Assembly: GCA_963818985.1 (NCBI GenBank)
Contig: CAWFUJ010000011.1
Span: 1 to 47,951 of the forward strand
Source of the DNA: JAFEDN01 sp963818985
GTDB lineage: Bacteria > Pseudomonadota > Gammaproteobacteria > Coxiellales > Coxiellaceae
DNA: 47,951 nt
Reading direction: 5' to 3'
How positions within the stretch are numbered: the stretch's first letter is position 1; every line of letters begins with the position of its first letter. This document shows positions 26,282-35,196 of this stretch, in pieces. The position numbers were made by a program, and so were the translations under genes. The notes beneath the pieces are model-generated. The model saw only the letters and a list, made by a program, of their open reading frames with translations, made no database searches and was not told where the DNA came from.

Positions 26282-28717
26282 ATGAAAAATTCATATGAAC
26301 CTGCAGTAATAGAAGTCGCCGTGCAGAAATATTGGCAAGATAAGCAAAGCTTTCATTGTATTGAGGATCCGAGCAAAGAAAAATTTTATTGTTTATCAAT
26401 GCTGCCATATCCTAGCGGTGAATTGCACATGGGCCATGTGCGTAATTATACCATCAGTGATGTGATCGCTCGCTATCAGCGTATGCTCGGCAAAAATGTG
26501 CTACATCCCATGGGTTGGGATGCTTTTGGTCTACCTGCAGAAAATGCCGCCATCGCCCATCATTTACCCCCAGGAGAATGGACTAAAAGAAATATCGAGA
26601 AAATGCGCGCCCAATTTAAGGAACTAGGTTTCAGTTTTGATTGGCATCGAGAAATTTCGACTTGTGAGCCCAGCTATTACCGTTGGGAGCAATGGTTATT
26701 TATTCAACTCTATAAAAAAGGTTTAGTTTATAAGAAAAATGCTGTCGTCAATTGGGATCCGGTGGATAACACTGTACTTGCCAACGAGCAAGTGGTTAAC
26801 GGCAAAGGCTGGCGTTCCGGCGCCCCGGTCGAACGCCGCGAGATTCCTCAGTGGTTTTTAAAAATAACTACTTATGCGCAGGAATTATTAAACGAAATTG
26901 ATCATCTATCCAATTGGCCTGAACAAGTGCGGACGATGCAACGCAACTGGATTGGTCGCTCTGAAGGCGTGAATATTGAATTCTCCCTAGATGAACCCTA
27001 CCCGCCCCTTTCCATATTCACCACTCGTGCCGACACTCTCATGGGCGTCACTTATATTGCTATTGCGCCTGAACACCCCTTAGCTTTGCAAGCAGCTGCT
27101 AACTATCCACCACTAGCCGATTTTATTGAACAATGCCGCCACACCAAAGTATCCGAAGTCGATATAGCCACCCAACCTAAAAAAGGCATTTGTTTAGCAA
27201 TCCAGGCCACCCACCCCCTGACTCATCAAAAATTACCGGTGTGGGTCACCAATTTTGTCTTGATGGAATATGGCACTGGTGCAATTATGGCAGTGCCCGC
27301 TCATGATCCACGCGATTTTGAATTTGCCCAACTTTATCATTTACCCATTAAACCGGTCATTCAACCCCAGACAAATGCTGGTTGGGATTTCCAACTGGCG
27401 GCTTATACTGAGGGCGGAATCTTAATAAATTCCGGCACTTTTAATGGCTTATCCACGGAAATGGCCAAAAAAGCTATCACTGATTTTCTTGTTAAAAGCG
27501 ATTTAGGCAGTCCACAAATAAACTTTCGTTTGCGTGACTGGGGAATTTCTCGCCAACGCTATTGGGGAACTCCAATTCCTGTTATTCATTGCTCTCACTG
27601 CGGTGATGTGTTAGTCCCCGAGGATGACTTACCAGTCGTTTTGCCCAATGATTTAATTCCAGACGGCCACGCTTCACCGCTTAAATCAACACCTAGTTTC
27701 TATCAAACCCACTGTCCGCAATGCGGGGCAGCCGCTCAACGTGAAACTGATACCATGGACACATTCATCGAATCTTCTTGGTATTATGCTCGGTACTGCT
27801 GTTTTGACCAGCAAAATACCATGCTGGATGATCGGTCAAAATATTGGACCCCTGTCGATCAATATGTCGGCGGCATCGAGCATGCTATTTTACATCTACT
27901 GTATGCGCGCTTTATGCATAAACTATTGCGCGATCAAGGCCTTTTAAATTCTAATGAACCTTTTAAATCCTTGCTTACTCAAGGCATGGTTCTCAAAGAC
28001 GGGTTTAAAATGTCTAAATCCAAAGGTAATATTGTCGCTCCACATCAGTTGATAAAAGAATATGGTGCAGATACCGTACGTTTATTTATTATCTTCGCTG
28101 CTCCACCAGAGCAAGCGCTTGAATGGTCAGATAGTGGTGTTGAAGGCGCATATCGATTTTTAAAAAAATTATGGAATTTTGCCATCCAGATCCACAACCC
28201 CTTGCAAGCTTTGCCAACCATTCTATCGCCAGAACAACAGAGTTTATATCAACAAATCCATCAAATATTACAGCAAGCCCTACAAGATATTGATCGTTTA
28301 CAATTAAATACCGTGGTTTCTGCCGCAATGAAGTTGTTGAATCTAATCAGCAAACAACCCATCGATCAGCAAAATCTGCCTATTATCCAGGAAGGCTTAG
28401 GAATTTTATTGCGCTTGTTAGCACCCATAACGCCTCATATCAGCCATTATTTATGGCGTGAATTGGGCTATGGCGAAGATATTTTATGCGCACCCTGGCC
28501 TAAACTGAATATCAAAGCACTACAGACTGATGAGGTGCAAATGGTAGTACAGATCAACGGGAAACTTCGCGGGAAAATCATCGTTCCCGCTCAAGCTTCT
28601 AACCTGGAAATCGAACAATTGGCATTGCACGAAGAAAATATTCAGCGACATATCAACCAGCAGCCAATTAAGAAAATTATTATTGTGCCCTTTAAACTAA
28701 TAAATATCGTTTTATGA
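26282..28717 (+). CDS. leuS: Leucyl-tRNA synthetase
   Basis: The 811-aa class I synthetase has the HIGH motif as HMGH (residues 49-52) within YPSGELHMGHVRNYTISD, a CP1 editing domain with FTTRADTLMG and YGTGAIMAVPAHDPRD, the Zn-like CSHCGD and CPQCG pairs, and KMSKSKGN (576-583). The C-terminal domain contains VQINGKLRGKI. It is somewhat shorter than the E. coli enzyme (860 aa) but complete. Its stop overlaps the lptE start as ATGA, as expected for the leuS-lptE-holA-nadD operon. Confidence 0.97.
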   Translation: MKNSYEPAVIEVAVQKYWQDKQSFHCIEDPSKEKFYCLSMLPYPSGELHMGHVRNYTISDVIARYQRMLGKNVLHPMGWDAFGLPAENAAIAHHLPPGEWTKRNIEKMRAQFKELGFSFDWHREISTCEPSYYRWEQWLFIQLYKKGLVYKKNAVVNWDPVDNTVLANEQVVNGKGWRSGAPVERREIPQWFLKITTYAQELLNEIDHLSNWPEQVRTMQRNWIGRSEGVNIEFSLDEPYPPLSIFTTRADTLMGVTYIAIAPEHPLALQAAANYPPLADFIEQCRHTKVSEVDIATQPKKGICLAIQATHPLTHQKLPVWVTNFVLMEYGTGAIMAVPAHDPRDFEFAQLYHLPIKPVIQPQTNAGWDFQLAAYTEGGILINSGTFNGLSTEMAKKAITDFLVKSDLGSPQINFRLRDWGISRQRYWGTPIPVIHCSHCGDVLVPEDDLPVVLPNDLIPDGHASPLKSTPSFYQTHCPQCGAAAQRETDTMDTFIESSWYYARYCCFDQQNTMLDDRSKYWTPVDQYVGGIEHAILHLLYARFMHKLLRDQGLLNSNEPFKSLLTQGMVLKDGFKMSKSKGNIVAPHQLIKEYGADTVRLFIIFAAPPEQALEWSDSGVEGAYRFLKKLWNFAIQIHNPLQALPTILSPEQQSLYQQIHQILQQALQDIDRLQLNTVVSAAMKLLNLISKQPIDQQNLPIIQEGLGILLRLLAPITPHISHYLWRELGYGEDILCAPWPKLNIKALQTDEVQMVVQINGKLRGKIIVPAQASNLEIEQLALHEENIQRHINQQPIKKIIIVPFKLINIVL

Positions 28718-29289
28718 AACAATTAAAATCTATAAAGTTGATAGTTATTGCCATGCTGCTCACCCTCGTTTGCACAAGCTGCCACTGGCAATTACGCAAC
28801 CCCAATGAAGTGCCACCTCAACTAAAAATTTTGTATTTAGATGCTGGAAGTATCGAAAGTCATTTTTTGGTGAAATTAAAAAATTTATTGGAATCTATGC
28901 ATATTCAAAAAGTCGCTAATCCTACGTTAGCGCCTTTTGCTTTGCGGGTTTCTAACTATTCTCTGGTACGTAATAATCCATCGGTTTCCACCACCAATGT
29001 CGCCATTACTTATATTTTTACGTTGCAAGTCACGGTTGCAATTCTAGGTACGAATGGTCAAATCATTGTCCCTCCGCGGCAAATAGTCGCTACGCGAAAT
29101 ATCACCGTTAACGTTAATCAAATTTTTACTATCAATTCAACCAATTTATTTCAACAAGAATTACAGCGTGAGGTCATTAATTTAATGTACTATTGGCTCA
29201 CTAGCGAAAGTACTCAGCGTTTATTGGTTTCAGCACAGGAAAATCAAGCTCATGCAGCTCAATCCAAAACAATTAAACCAACACTTTAG
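28714..29289 (+). CDS. lptE: LPS-assembly lipoprotein LptE
   Basis: The 191-aa protein has a lipoprotein signal with lipobox LVCTSC (Cys23) followed by HWQLRN, the LptE start pattern. It plugs the LptD barrel in the outer membrane that delivers LPS to the surface. Sequence conservation in this family is low; the call rests on lipobox, length (E. coli 193 aa) and position between leuS and holA. It overlaps both neighbours, by 4 bases with leuS and 38 with holA. Confidence 0.9.
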   Translation: MKQLKSIKLIVIAMLLTLVCTSCHWQLRNPNEVPPQLKILYLDAGSIESHFLVKLKNLLESMHIQKVANPTLAPFALRVSNYSLVRNNPSVSTTNVAITYIFTLQVTVAILGTNGQIIVPPRQIVATRNITVNVNQIFTINSTNLFQQELQREVINLMYYWLTSESTQRLLVSAQENQAHAAQSKTIKPTL

Positions 29290-30256
29290 TGGACCATTGC
29301 AACCGATTTATTTAATCACTGGCGACGTGCCTTTGTTAATGCAGGAAGCCCGCGATGCCGTTCGCCATGCTGCGGAGCACCATGGCTTTCAACATCGCCA
29401 GCGACTGGATGTCGAGCCCGGATTCAATTGGCAAAAATTAACCGAACTTTCCAATAATTATAATTTATTTAGCGAGCGCACACTGATTGAGGTGCATAAC
29501 CCCAGTGGCAAATTTGATACTGAAGCCGGCAAAATTTTACTGACTTATTGTTCGTCTCCCTCCACCCACAAAATTTTACTTATGACGACTGCTAAGCTGA
29601 GTAGCGCTCAACAAAAAACTCACTGGTATAAAGCAATCAGCACCCAAGGTGCAATTATCACTATTTGGCCAATAAAATTACCAGAGCTGCCCCAATGGAT
29701 CCAGCAGCGCATGCAGCAAGTTGGCTTAAAAGCTGATGCAGCCAGTATACGACTGTTGGCAGAACTCACTGAGGGGAATTTGCTGGCCACTCAGCAAGCC
29801 ATTACTAAATTACGTTTACTCTATCCACAACAAAATATTAGCGTTAAGCAAATGGCCGAAGTCATTGGTGACAGCGCTCAATTTAATATTTTTGAATTAA
29901 GCCAGTATTTGCTGCAAGGTGATTGTCGCGCCGTCATGCGCGTGTTGTATCATCTGCAGGTACAAGAGACTGAACCTACATTGGTGCTGTGGTTACTAGC
30001 CCGCGAATGTCGCGAATTATTGAATATGGCCTATCAAATTAAACAGGGCAAATCCATGCAAGAAGTCTTAGCATCAAAATGGGCTTCGCTCAAACCATGG
30101 TATCAAACCGCTCTGTGTCGCCTGAATTTGTCTAAGCTCACAGGACTCATGTTAGGTTGCCATGAAGTCGATAAATTAATAAAGGGAGTTAAGCTGGGCG
30201 ATGCGTGGCAAGGGTTGTCTCACCTTAGTCTTGAATTTGTCAGTAATTCTCGCTGA
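29252..30256 (+). CDS. holA: DNA polymerase III delta subunit
   Basis: The 334-aa clamp-loader subunit (E. coli 343 aa) shows PIYLITGDVPLLMQEARDAVR near the N-terminus, the AAA+-like LYNLFSERTLIEVHNPSGKF region, and the middle segment LAELTEGNLLATQQAITKLRLL. It opens the beta sliding clamp. The last codons (NSR) fall within the 68-bp repeat that begins at 30241, so the repeat may have reshaped the C-terminus. Confidence 0.93.
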   Translation: MQLNPKQLNQHFSGPLQPIYLITGDVPLLMQEARDAVRHAAEHHGFQHRQRLDVEPGFNWQKLTELSNNYNLFSERTLIEVHNPSGKFDTEAGKILLTYCSSPSTHKILLMTTAKLSSAQQKTHWYKAISTQGAIITIWPIKLPELPQWIQQRMQQVGLKADAASIRLLAELTEGNLLATQQAITKLRLLYPQQNISVKQMAEVIGDSAQFNIFELSQYLLQGDCRAVMRVLYHLQVQETEPTLVLWLLARECRELLNMAYQIKQGKSMQEVLASKWASLKPWYQTALCRLNLSKLTGLMLGCHEVDKLIKGVKLGDAWQGLSHLSLEFVSNSR

Positions 30257-30309
30257 GTACAGCGAGAATTACTTCCTGGTTTATATCCTGCGCTCGGCGA
30301 AGCCGATGC
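30241..30309 (+). repeat. 68-bp dispersed repeat, copy 1
   Basis: It begins with the hairpin ATTCTCGCTG/CAGCGAGAAT and continues with CTTCCTG, ATCCTGCGCTCGGCGA and AGCCGA. The minus strand of 42483-42550 matches it at about 60 of 68 positions. It overlaps the last codons of holA and may act as a transcription end signal for the leuS-holA unit. Confidence 0.7.
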
Positions 30310-30317
30310 TCGGAATG

Positions 30318-30347
30318 AAGGGGGAGCGCTTCGCGCTGCTCCCCCTT
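30318..30347 (+). terminator. GC-rich hairpin after holA
   Basis: Perfect 10-bp stem AAGGGGGAGC/GCTCCCCCTT with a 10-base loop that can pair further. No T run follows, so it may be a repeat-derived or rho-assisted end signal. The rest of 30348-30457 shows nothing that codes. Confidence 0.5.
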
Positions 30348-30457
30348 GCGATCCCCCATGGCGTAAGGAATTTCTGCGAAAATTGTTTTTTTATACGGGT
30401 GATTCATTGATTGATCCCCTCATGCGTAAGGTAGTTAATATTTACTGAGAATTGCTA

Positions 30458-31099
30458 ATGAGTTATCCGATTATTGGAATACTGGGAGGAACTTTTGACC
30501 CTGTTCATGATGGGCATTTAGCGTTGGCTGACTATTTATTCAAACATTTGCCATTATCGCAAATTCAATTTATTCCCTGTTTAAGTCCACCGCACCGTCA
30601 AACTCCTCAAGCCAGCCCTGAACATCGCCTGGCTATGTTAAAATTAGCGATTGCCGATCATCCCAAGTGGTTAGCCAATGATATCGATTATCATCGCACT
30701 GCGCCCTCGTATATGGTTGACACGCTGAGAATATTGCGCCAACAACAGCCAAATATCTCTTGGTGCTTAATTTTGGGGATGGATGCATTTGCTCAATTTA
30801 ATCAATGGCATCAATGGCAGAGTATTTTGCAATTGGCACATTTAATTGTGGTTAATAGGCCTGGGTATGAATTAGCACCTTGGAGCCAGGATTTCTTAAA
30901 AACTTTCCAAGTATCATCAATTGAATATTTTAAAAAGCATTTATATGGCGGAATTTTACTGGAAAATATGCCGCCAAATCCTTCTTCGGCTACTGCAATT
31001 CGTCATGATTTACAGTCAAAAACACCCCCAGATATATGGTTGCCACCTACAGTTGCAAATTATATTCAACGTCATAAGATTTATATAAGAAAACCTTAA
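30458..31099 (+). CDS. nadD: Nicotinate-nucleotide adenylyltransferase
   Basis: The 213-aa enzyme makes deamido-NAD from nicotinate mononucleotide and ATP. It shows the nucleotidyltransferase start IGILGGTFDPVHDGHLALA (HxGH as HDGH), FIPCLSPPHR, the middle WCLILGMDAFAQFNQWHQW, and the C-terminal SSATAIRHDL (ISxTxIR type). ATG 30458 fits the family start; the in-frame TTG at 30452 is two codons earlier. The usual partner rsfS does not follow; instead an ankyrin gene begins 64 bases downstream. Confidence 0.95.
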   Translation: MSYPIIGILGGTFDPVHDGHLALADYLFKHLPLSQIQFIPCLSPPHRQTPQASPEHRLAMLKLAIADHPKWLANDIDYHRTAPSYMVDTLRILRQQQPNISWCLILGMDAFAQFNQWHQWQSILQLAHLIVVNRPGYELAPWSQDFLKTFQVSSIEYFKKHLYGGILLENMPPNPSSATAIRHDLQSKTPPDIWLPPTVANYIQRHKIYIRKP

Positions 31100-31163
31100 T
31101 AAATTATTGCTAATATTATTTTCTCTTTATAACCAGCTAATACAAATAAAAAAACAGAGGCCT

Positions 31164-31886
31164 ATGAAAAAATCAACCATATCCCATGAAGTTGAACAAT
31201 TTGAAAATAATATCAAATTGATTCGTTTAGCACTTTCTGCAGGGCAAAGTCACAAAATGATATCTGTAGAGGACAGCGCCTTATATGCGAGCGCTAGCCA
31301 GTACTACACCCTCACCCAAGAAGATAAGCTCTCCAAGAAGGCGATTGATTTAGCCCGAGGCAAGTTAATCTCCGCTTTAGAGATGGATTCAAAAAACTGG
31401 TTTTTTAATAGGCAGCTTAATAAACCTCTCCAAACTTATTTACCTACACTCTTAACTAACTCAACCCCCCCTCTGACCCCGGCCATCATTATTTCGATTG
31501 GAATTGCTTACGATCAAGATGAAAAGGCAGCAACGGCATTGTTTCAGATTCTATGTAAATCTCAGGCCGTTTTAGATATTCGCTTAAATATAGAAGGTGA
31601 TAATTTATTGCATATCGCGGCGAGAGGCAATTATGTTCAACTTTTGAAATTAATGATAGAACATAAGGTCTTTAGTATTAAGCAATTAGGTGCTCCTAAT
31701 TCAAACGGTCAAAATCCTGAATATTTAGCAACTATCTCTGGCAATGACGCCATCGTTGATACGATAAAAAACGCTACTCCTAAAGCCAAGGTATCTGATA
31801 ATCGTTATTCAAGTACTTACAAAAAGACCACAAGCCTTACACCGCGTAAAACAGATGATTATCAGCTTCTCGATTTAAATTTATAA
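31164..31886 (+). CDS. Ankyrin-repeat protein, candidate effector
   Basis: The 240-aa protein has a mixed helical N-terminal 100 residues and one to two ankyrin repeats at about 145-205: EGDNLLHIAARGNYVQLLKL, then NGQNPEYLATISGNDAIVDTI. The segment before it (APAIIISIGIAYDQDEKAA) may be a weak further repeat. The tail is basic and polar. No signal peptide or membrane segment. ATG 31164 has CAGAGG four bases upstream; the frame's earlier TTG has no binding site. Ankyrin proteins of this kind are typical secreted effectors in Legionella and Coxiella, but delivery is not shown here. Confidence 0.65.
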   Translation: MKKSTISHEVEQFENNIKLIRLALSAGQSHKMISVEDSALYASASQYYTLTQEDKLSKKAIDLARGKLISALEMDSKNWFFNRQLNKPLQTYLPTLLTNSTPPLTPAIIISIGIAYDQDEKAATALFQILCKSQAVLDIRLNIEGDNLLHIAARGNYVQLLKLMIEHKVFSIKQLGAPNSNGQNPEYLATISGNDAIVDTIKNATPKAKVSDNRYSSTYKKTTSLTPRKTDDYQLLDLNL

Positions 31887-31907
31887 ATAGGTCGCCCCTT
31901 TTTAAGA

Positions 31908-31936
31908 TTGACAGCACCGAGATTTTATTGTTAGAT
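31908..31936 (+). promoter_or_regulatory. Candidate promoter of the L,D-transpeptidase gene
   Basis: TTGACA at 31908-31913, a 17-base spacer and TTAGAT at 31931-31936. It is placed 32 bases before the ATG at 31968, with TAGGAG as the ribosome-binding site. Confidence 0.45.
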
Positions 31937-31967
31937 AAATCTATCACTCATTTCTAGGAGCCTTTTT

Positions 31968-32756
31968 ATGAAGGGATTACCAAAGCCAGTTAAAGCTTTT
32001 TCATTAGTTTGTCTCACTTTAGGTATAGTTGCTGCGGCCAATGCCAATGCATTGCCCCCCAAACCCATATTACTCAATAAAAGTAAACAACTTATTGTTG
32101 TGGTTACAGACTCATGGGATAATTTTCAAGGGCAGTTGCAATTATATGAACGCAACAGTACCAAGCAACCATGGCATGCTACGGGCAAATCATGGCCGAT
32201 AGTCGTAGGGAAAAATGGGCTCGCCTGGGCTGATAATTTAAAAACTTATGCCGGGTCCGAAGAACCTATGAAAAAAGAGGGTGATAATAAGGCACCGGCT
32301 GGGGCATTTAAAATAAACTTGGCATTCGGTTTTTCACCTAGTTCTGATAGCCCATTTAATTTTCCTTATTTAGCCATTACCCCTTCGATTATTTGTGTTG
32401 ACGATGTTAAATCTAAATATTATGGAAAAATTATCGATACCTCCGAAGTCACTAAGGATTGGAATAGCGCTGAATTAATGTCGGAAATTCCAGTTTATAA
32501 AAAAGGCTTTGTTGTTGATTATAATACCGATGGCAAAATGCTGGGCGCAGGTTCCTGTATTTTTATACATATTAAAGGAGAAACCACCGCGGCTGGTACA
32601 GCGGGCTGTACCGCCATGGAGTTCTCCTATTTATCAAATCTGTGGGATTGGATTAATCATAAAGCTAACCCAGTTCTTGTGCAATTACCAAAAGATCAAT
32701 ATTTAAAATTAAAATCCAGCTGGGGTTTACCACCATTGCCAAAAACCTCCGCTTAG
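31968..32756 (+). CDS. Periplasmic L,D-transpeptidase (YkuD family)
   Basis: The 262-aa protein has a signal peptide (hydrophobic residues 9-25, cut near ANANA at 28). The C-terminal half carries the YkuD catalytic pattern CIFIHIKGETTAAGTAGCTA with His201 and the nucleophile Cys214. Such enzymes make or cut 3-3 peptidoglycan crosslinks, or attach outer-membrane proteins to the wall. The layout resembles YafK/ErfK-type proteins with the KAPAGAFKI substrate-side motif at 108-116. Followed 38 bases later by rpmE. Confidence 0.85.
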   Translation: MKGLPKPVKAFSLVCLTLGIVAAANANALPPKPILLNKSKQLIVVVTDSWDNFQGQLQLYERNSTKQPWHATGKSWPIVVGKNGLAWADNLKTYAGSEEPMKKEGDNKAPAGAFKINLAFGFSPSSDSPFNFPYLAITPSIICVDDVKSKYYGKIIDTSEVTKDWNSAELMSEIPVYKKGFVVDYNTDGKMLGAGSCIFIHIKGETTAAGTAGCTAMEFSYLSNLWDWINHKANPVLVQLPKDQYLKLKSSWGLPPLPKTSA

Positions 32757-32794
32757 GTTATGCTATGACGCTTAATATTCTCGAGGAATAAAAA

Positions 32795-33028
32795 ATGCAA
32801 AAAGATATACACCCTAAATATCATGAAGTCACCTTCAACTGTAGTTGCGGTCATCAATTTAAAGTTAATTCTACAATTGATCAAGATGAAGTCCACTTAG
32901 ACATTTGCTCTCATTGCCACCCGTTTTTTACCGGTCAGCAAAAAATGATTGATACCGCTGGTCGAGTTGAAAGATTCCGCCAAAGGTATGCCAAAAAAGG
33001 CGCTGCAAATAAATCGGACACCAAATAA
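32795..33028 (+). CDS. rpmE: 50S ribosomal protein bL31
   Basis: The 77-aa protein is the zinc-binding form of L31: MQKDIHPKYHEVTFNCSCGH with the first cysteine pair and the second in DICSHCHPFFTGQQ. It bridges the two ribosomal subunits. The stop codon is directly followed by the convergent stop of dusA. AGGAAT-type spacing before ATG 32795 (GAGGAA) is normal. Confidence 0.96.
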   Translation: MQKDIHPKYHEVTFNCSCGHQFKVNSTIDQDEVHLDICSHCHPFFTGQQKMIDTAGRVERFRQRYAKKGAANKSDTK

Positions 33029-34030
33029 TTAGCTATTCCCCTCTCCCATCCAGGAGAGGGTTAGGGTGAGGGAATTAACCATTTTGGCTTGTAATTCTTG
33101 TAACGATTGAGGGGCAATTCGCCATTCGCTTAGCATTCGGCGCCATTGTCTTGCACCCGGCTGACCTTGAAATAGACCCATTAAATGACGAGAAACTCTT
33201 GAAAATGGTTCTCCTTGCCCTAATTGATCTAAAATGTAAGGCAAATATTGGTTAACAACCTCTTCCCTACTTCTATTAACAATTGAGCTACCAAAAAATT
33301 GATGATCTATTTCTGCTAACAAAAATGGATTGTCGTAAGCTTCTCGGCCAATCATGACTCCATCTACCTGTTGCAAATGGTGTTCAACCTCGGTAATAGT
33401 TTTAATACCGCCATTGATGATCAACTCTAGATGAGGAAAATCACGTTTAAGCTGATAAACCAGATCATATCGTAAGGGCGGAACCGATCTATTTTGGCGT
33501 GGACTTAAGCCTTTTAACCAAGCTTTTCTGGCATGAATAATAAAGGTTTTACACCCCGCAGCAGCGACCGTACGGATAAAAAATTGTAATTGCTCATAAC
33601 TATCCTGTTGATCTACGCCAATACGAGTTTTGACAGTAATCGGTAACTTAACGGCTGCGCACATTGCAGCAACACATTCGGCTACAAGTTCTGGTTTTTT
33701 CATTAAGCATGCACCGAATTGACCTGTATTGACTCGATCACTGGGGCAACCCACGTTTAAATTTACTTCATCGTATTGAAAGTCTTCAGCCATGCGGGCG
33801 CAAATAACCAATTGTGCAGGGTCTGCCCCCCCTAATTGCAAAGCTAAAGGGTGTTCAATCGGTGAATAAGTAAGAGCCCGTTTAGGATCATGGCCATGGA
33901 TCAAAAACCCTGTTGTTACCATTTCCGTGTATAATAAAGCTTGACGACTTATCAGCCGCATTAACACCCGATAATGACGGTCAGTGTAAGCCATCATCGG
34001 CGCAATGGATAATTTTCTATTGATACTCAT
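33029..34030 (-). CDS. dusA: tRNA-dihydrouridine(20/20a) synthase DusA
   Basis: The 333-aa flavoenzyme reduces uridines 20 and 20a of tRNA. It shows SIAPMMAYTDRHYR at the start, QLGGADPAQL, the active-site segment NLNVGCPSDRVNTGQFGACLM with the catalytic Cys, TVKTRIGVD, and the FMN-binding NGGIKT and GVMIGREAYDNPF. The last dozen residues (LTLTLSWMGEGNS) are not family sequence: they are encoded by the CCTCTCC palindrome at 33039-33060, which has replaced the original end. Confidence 0.95.
   Translation of the reverse strand: MSINRKLSIAPMMAYTDRHYRVLMRLISRQALLYTEMVTTGFLIHGHDPKRALTYSPIEHPLALQLGGADPAQLVICARMAEDFQYDEVNLNVGCPSDRVNTGQFGACLMKKPELVAECVAAMCAAVKLPITVKTRIGVDQQDSYEQLQFFIRTVAAAGCKTFIIHARKAWLKGLSPRQNRSVPPLRYDLVYQLKRDFPHLELIINGGIKTITEVEHHLQQVDGVMIGREAYDNPFLLAEIDHQFFGSSIVNRSREEVVNQYLPYILDQLGQGEPFSRVSRHLMGLFQGQPGARQWRRMLSEWRIAPQSLQELQAKMVNSLTLTLSWMGEGNS
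33039..33060. repeat. CCCTCTCC/GGAGAGGG palindrome inside the dusA 3' end
   Basis: Perfect 8-bp arms with a 6-base loop, placed between convergent rpmE and dusA. It doubles as a likely bidirectional terminator and encodes the tail of DusA. Confidence 0.6.
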
Positions 34031-34096
34031 GAGGCCTCAAGGATATAGTGAAAAATTCTTTAGGTCAAAGAATATGCTATATTAAAGGTTAATTAC

Positions 34097-34128
34097 TTTT
34101 CCCTCTCCACACCAGGGAGAGGGGAAAA
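34097..34128 (+). repeat. CCCTCTCC/GGAGAGGG palindrome upstream of the RhaT-like gene
   Basis: Arms TTTTCCCTCTCC and GGGAGAGGGGAAAA with a single bulge around ACACCA. It lies between divergent dusA and the transporter gene, 19 bases before its ATG, where it could affect the message leader. Confidence 0.55.
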
Positions 34129-34147
34129 TTATTTAAGATGGAGTTTT

Positions 34148-35170
34148 ATGTCGTTACTCTTTGCTTTACTTTTTACTCTAATAGCCGGTTTGCTCAATGG
34201 ATCCTTTGCCCTACCCACTAAAAATATTAAACAATGGAACTTTGAAAATATCTGGTTAAATTACGGTTTCTGGGGATTTTTAATATTGCCCTGGCTGACT
34301 ATTTTTCTTTTAGCACCCCGTGCCTGGCAAGTGTATTCAGCTGCTCCTTTTTCGCAATTATTGATTCTCATGATCGGTGGAATTGCCTTCGGCGTAGGCC
34401 AAGTATGCTTCGCTCAAGCATTGAAAATGATAGGTTTCGGATTAGGATTTGTCATCAATATTGGTCTAGGAACTGGTTTGGGATTTTTACTGCCCTTGGT
34501 AGTTTTGCATCCTTCGAAGATTTTAACCCCATTTGGTTATGTGACTTTAATTGGGATTGTTTTTATTATTGCTGGATTAATTCTTTCTTATCGTGCTGGG
34601 CACGAACGCGACGCTCATAGCAAATCAGCTCAACCCTCTGCCCCCCCTAGCCAATATCATTTAGGGGTCATGCTGGCGATTATTGCCGGTATTTTTTCAG
34701 CAGGGCAAAATTTTACCTTTGCCACCACCACCCACATGCAGCAGTTGGCGGTTTCAATGGGCCTAAAACAACTCGCTTCCGCCATCATTATCTGGCCAGT
34801 ATTTTTAATATTTACCTTTATTCCTTATATTATTTACATGTTGTATTTACATTTTAAAAATAATTCGTTTGCTAACTACACCGGCAAGCAAACCTTGATT
34901 AATTTTTTATTGGCGATCGGAATGGGCGTATTCTGGTTTTTGTCCTTGGTTTTATATAGTGAAGCTTCTTTATTAATTGGTAATTTAGGGCCTATCGTTG
35001 CTTGGCCGTTATTTATGGTGCTGATTATTTTGGCATCGAATTTTTGGGGGTGGCAACATCATGAATGGGCGGACACCACTTCAATCATCGCTCGAAAAGC
35101 GTTAAAGGCAATAGGCTTACTGGTCATAGCGGTCATCATCCTTGGATACAGCGCAACTTTATCTTCTTAA
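34148..35170 (+). CDS. RhaT-family sugar permease
   Basis: The 340-aa protein has about ten membrane segments and the RhaT start pattern GLLNGSFALPTKNIKQW..ENIW (E. coli L-rhamnose-proton symporter: GAGSFYLPFKKVKGWSWE). Further RhaT-like stretches are GGIAFGVGQVCFAQAL and GFGLGFVINIGLGTGLGF. It starts a three-gene unit with a ROK kinase and a mannose-isomerase-type cupin, so the cargo may be mannose, fructose or a derivative rather than rhamnose; no rhamnose enzymes are present. The gene ends 26 bases before the kinase start. Confidence 0.82.
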   Translation: MSLLFALLFTLIAGLLNGSFALPTKNIKQWNFENIWLNYGFWGFLILPWLTIFLLAPRAWQVYSAAPFSQLLILMIGGIAFGVGQVCFAQALKMIGFGLGFVINIGLGTGLGFLLPLVVLHPSKILTPFGYVTLIGIVFIIAGLILSYRAGHERDAHSKSAQPSAPPSQYHLGVMLAIIAGIFSAGQNFTFATTTHMQQLAVSMGLKQLASAIIIWPVFLIFTFIPYIIYMLYLHFKNNSFANYTGKQTLINFLLAIGMGVFWFLSLVLYSEASLLIGNLGPIVAWPLFMVLIILASNFWGWQHHEWADTTSIIARKALKAIGLLVIAVIILGYSATLSS

Positions 35171-35196
35171 ACATCTTCTATACGCAGGAGCATAGC

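Noticed and set aside
30201..30410. 69-codon frame after holA
   Set aside because: Lies over the 68-bp repeat and a GC hairpin; no start signal.
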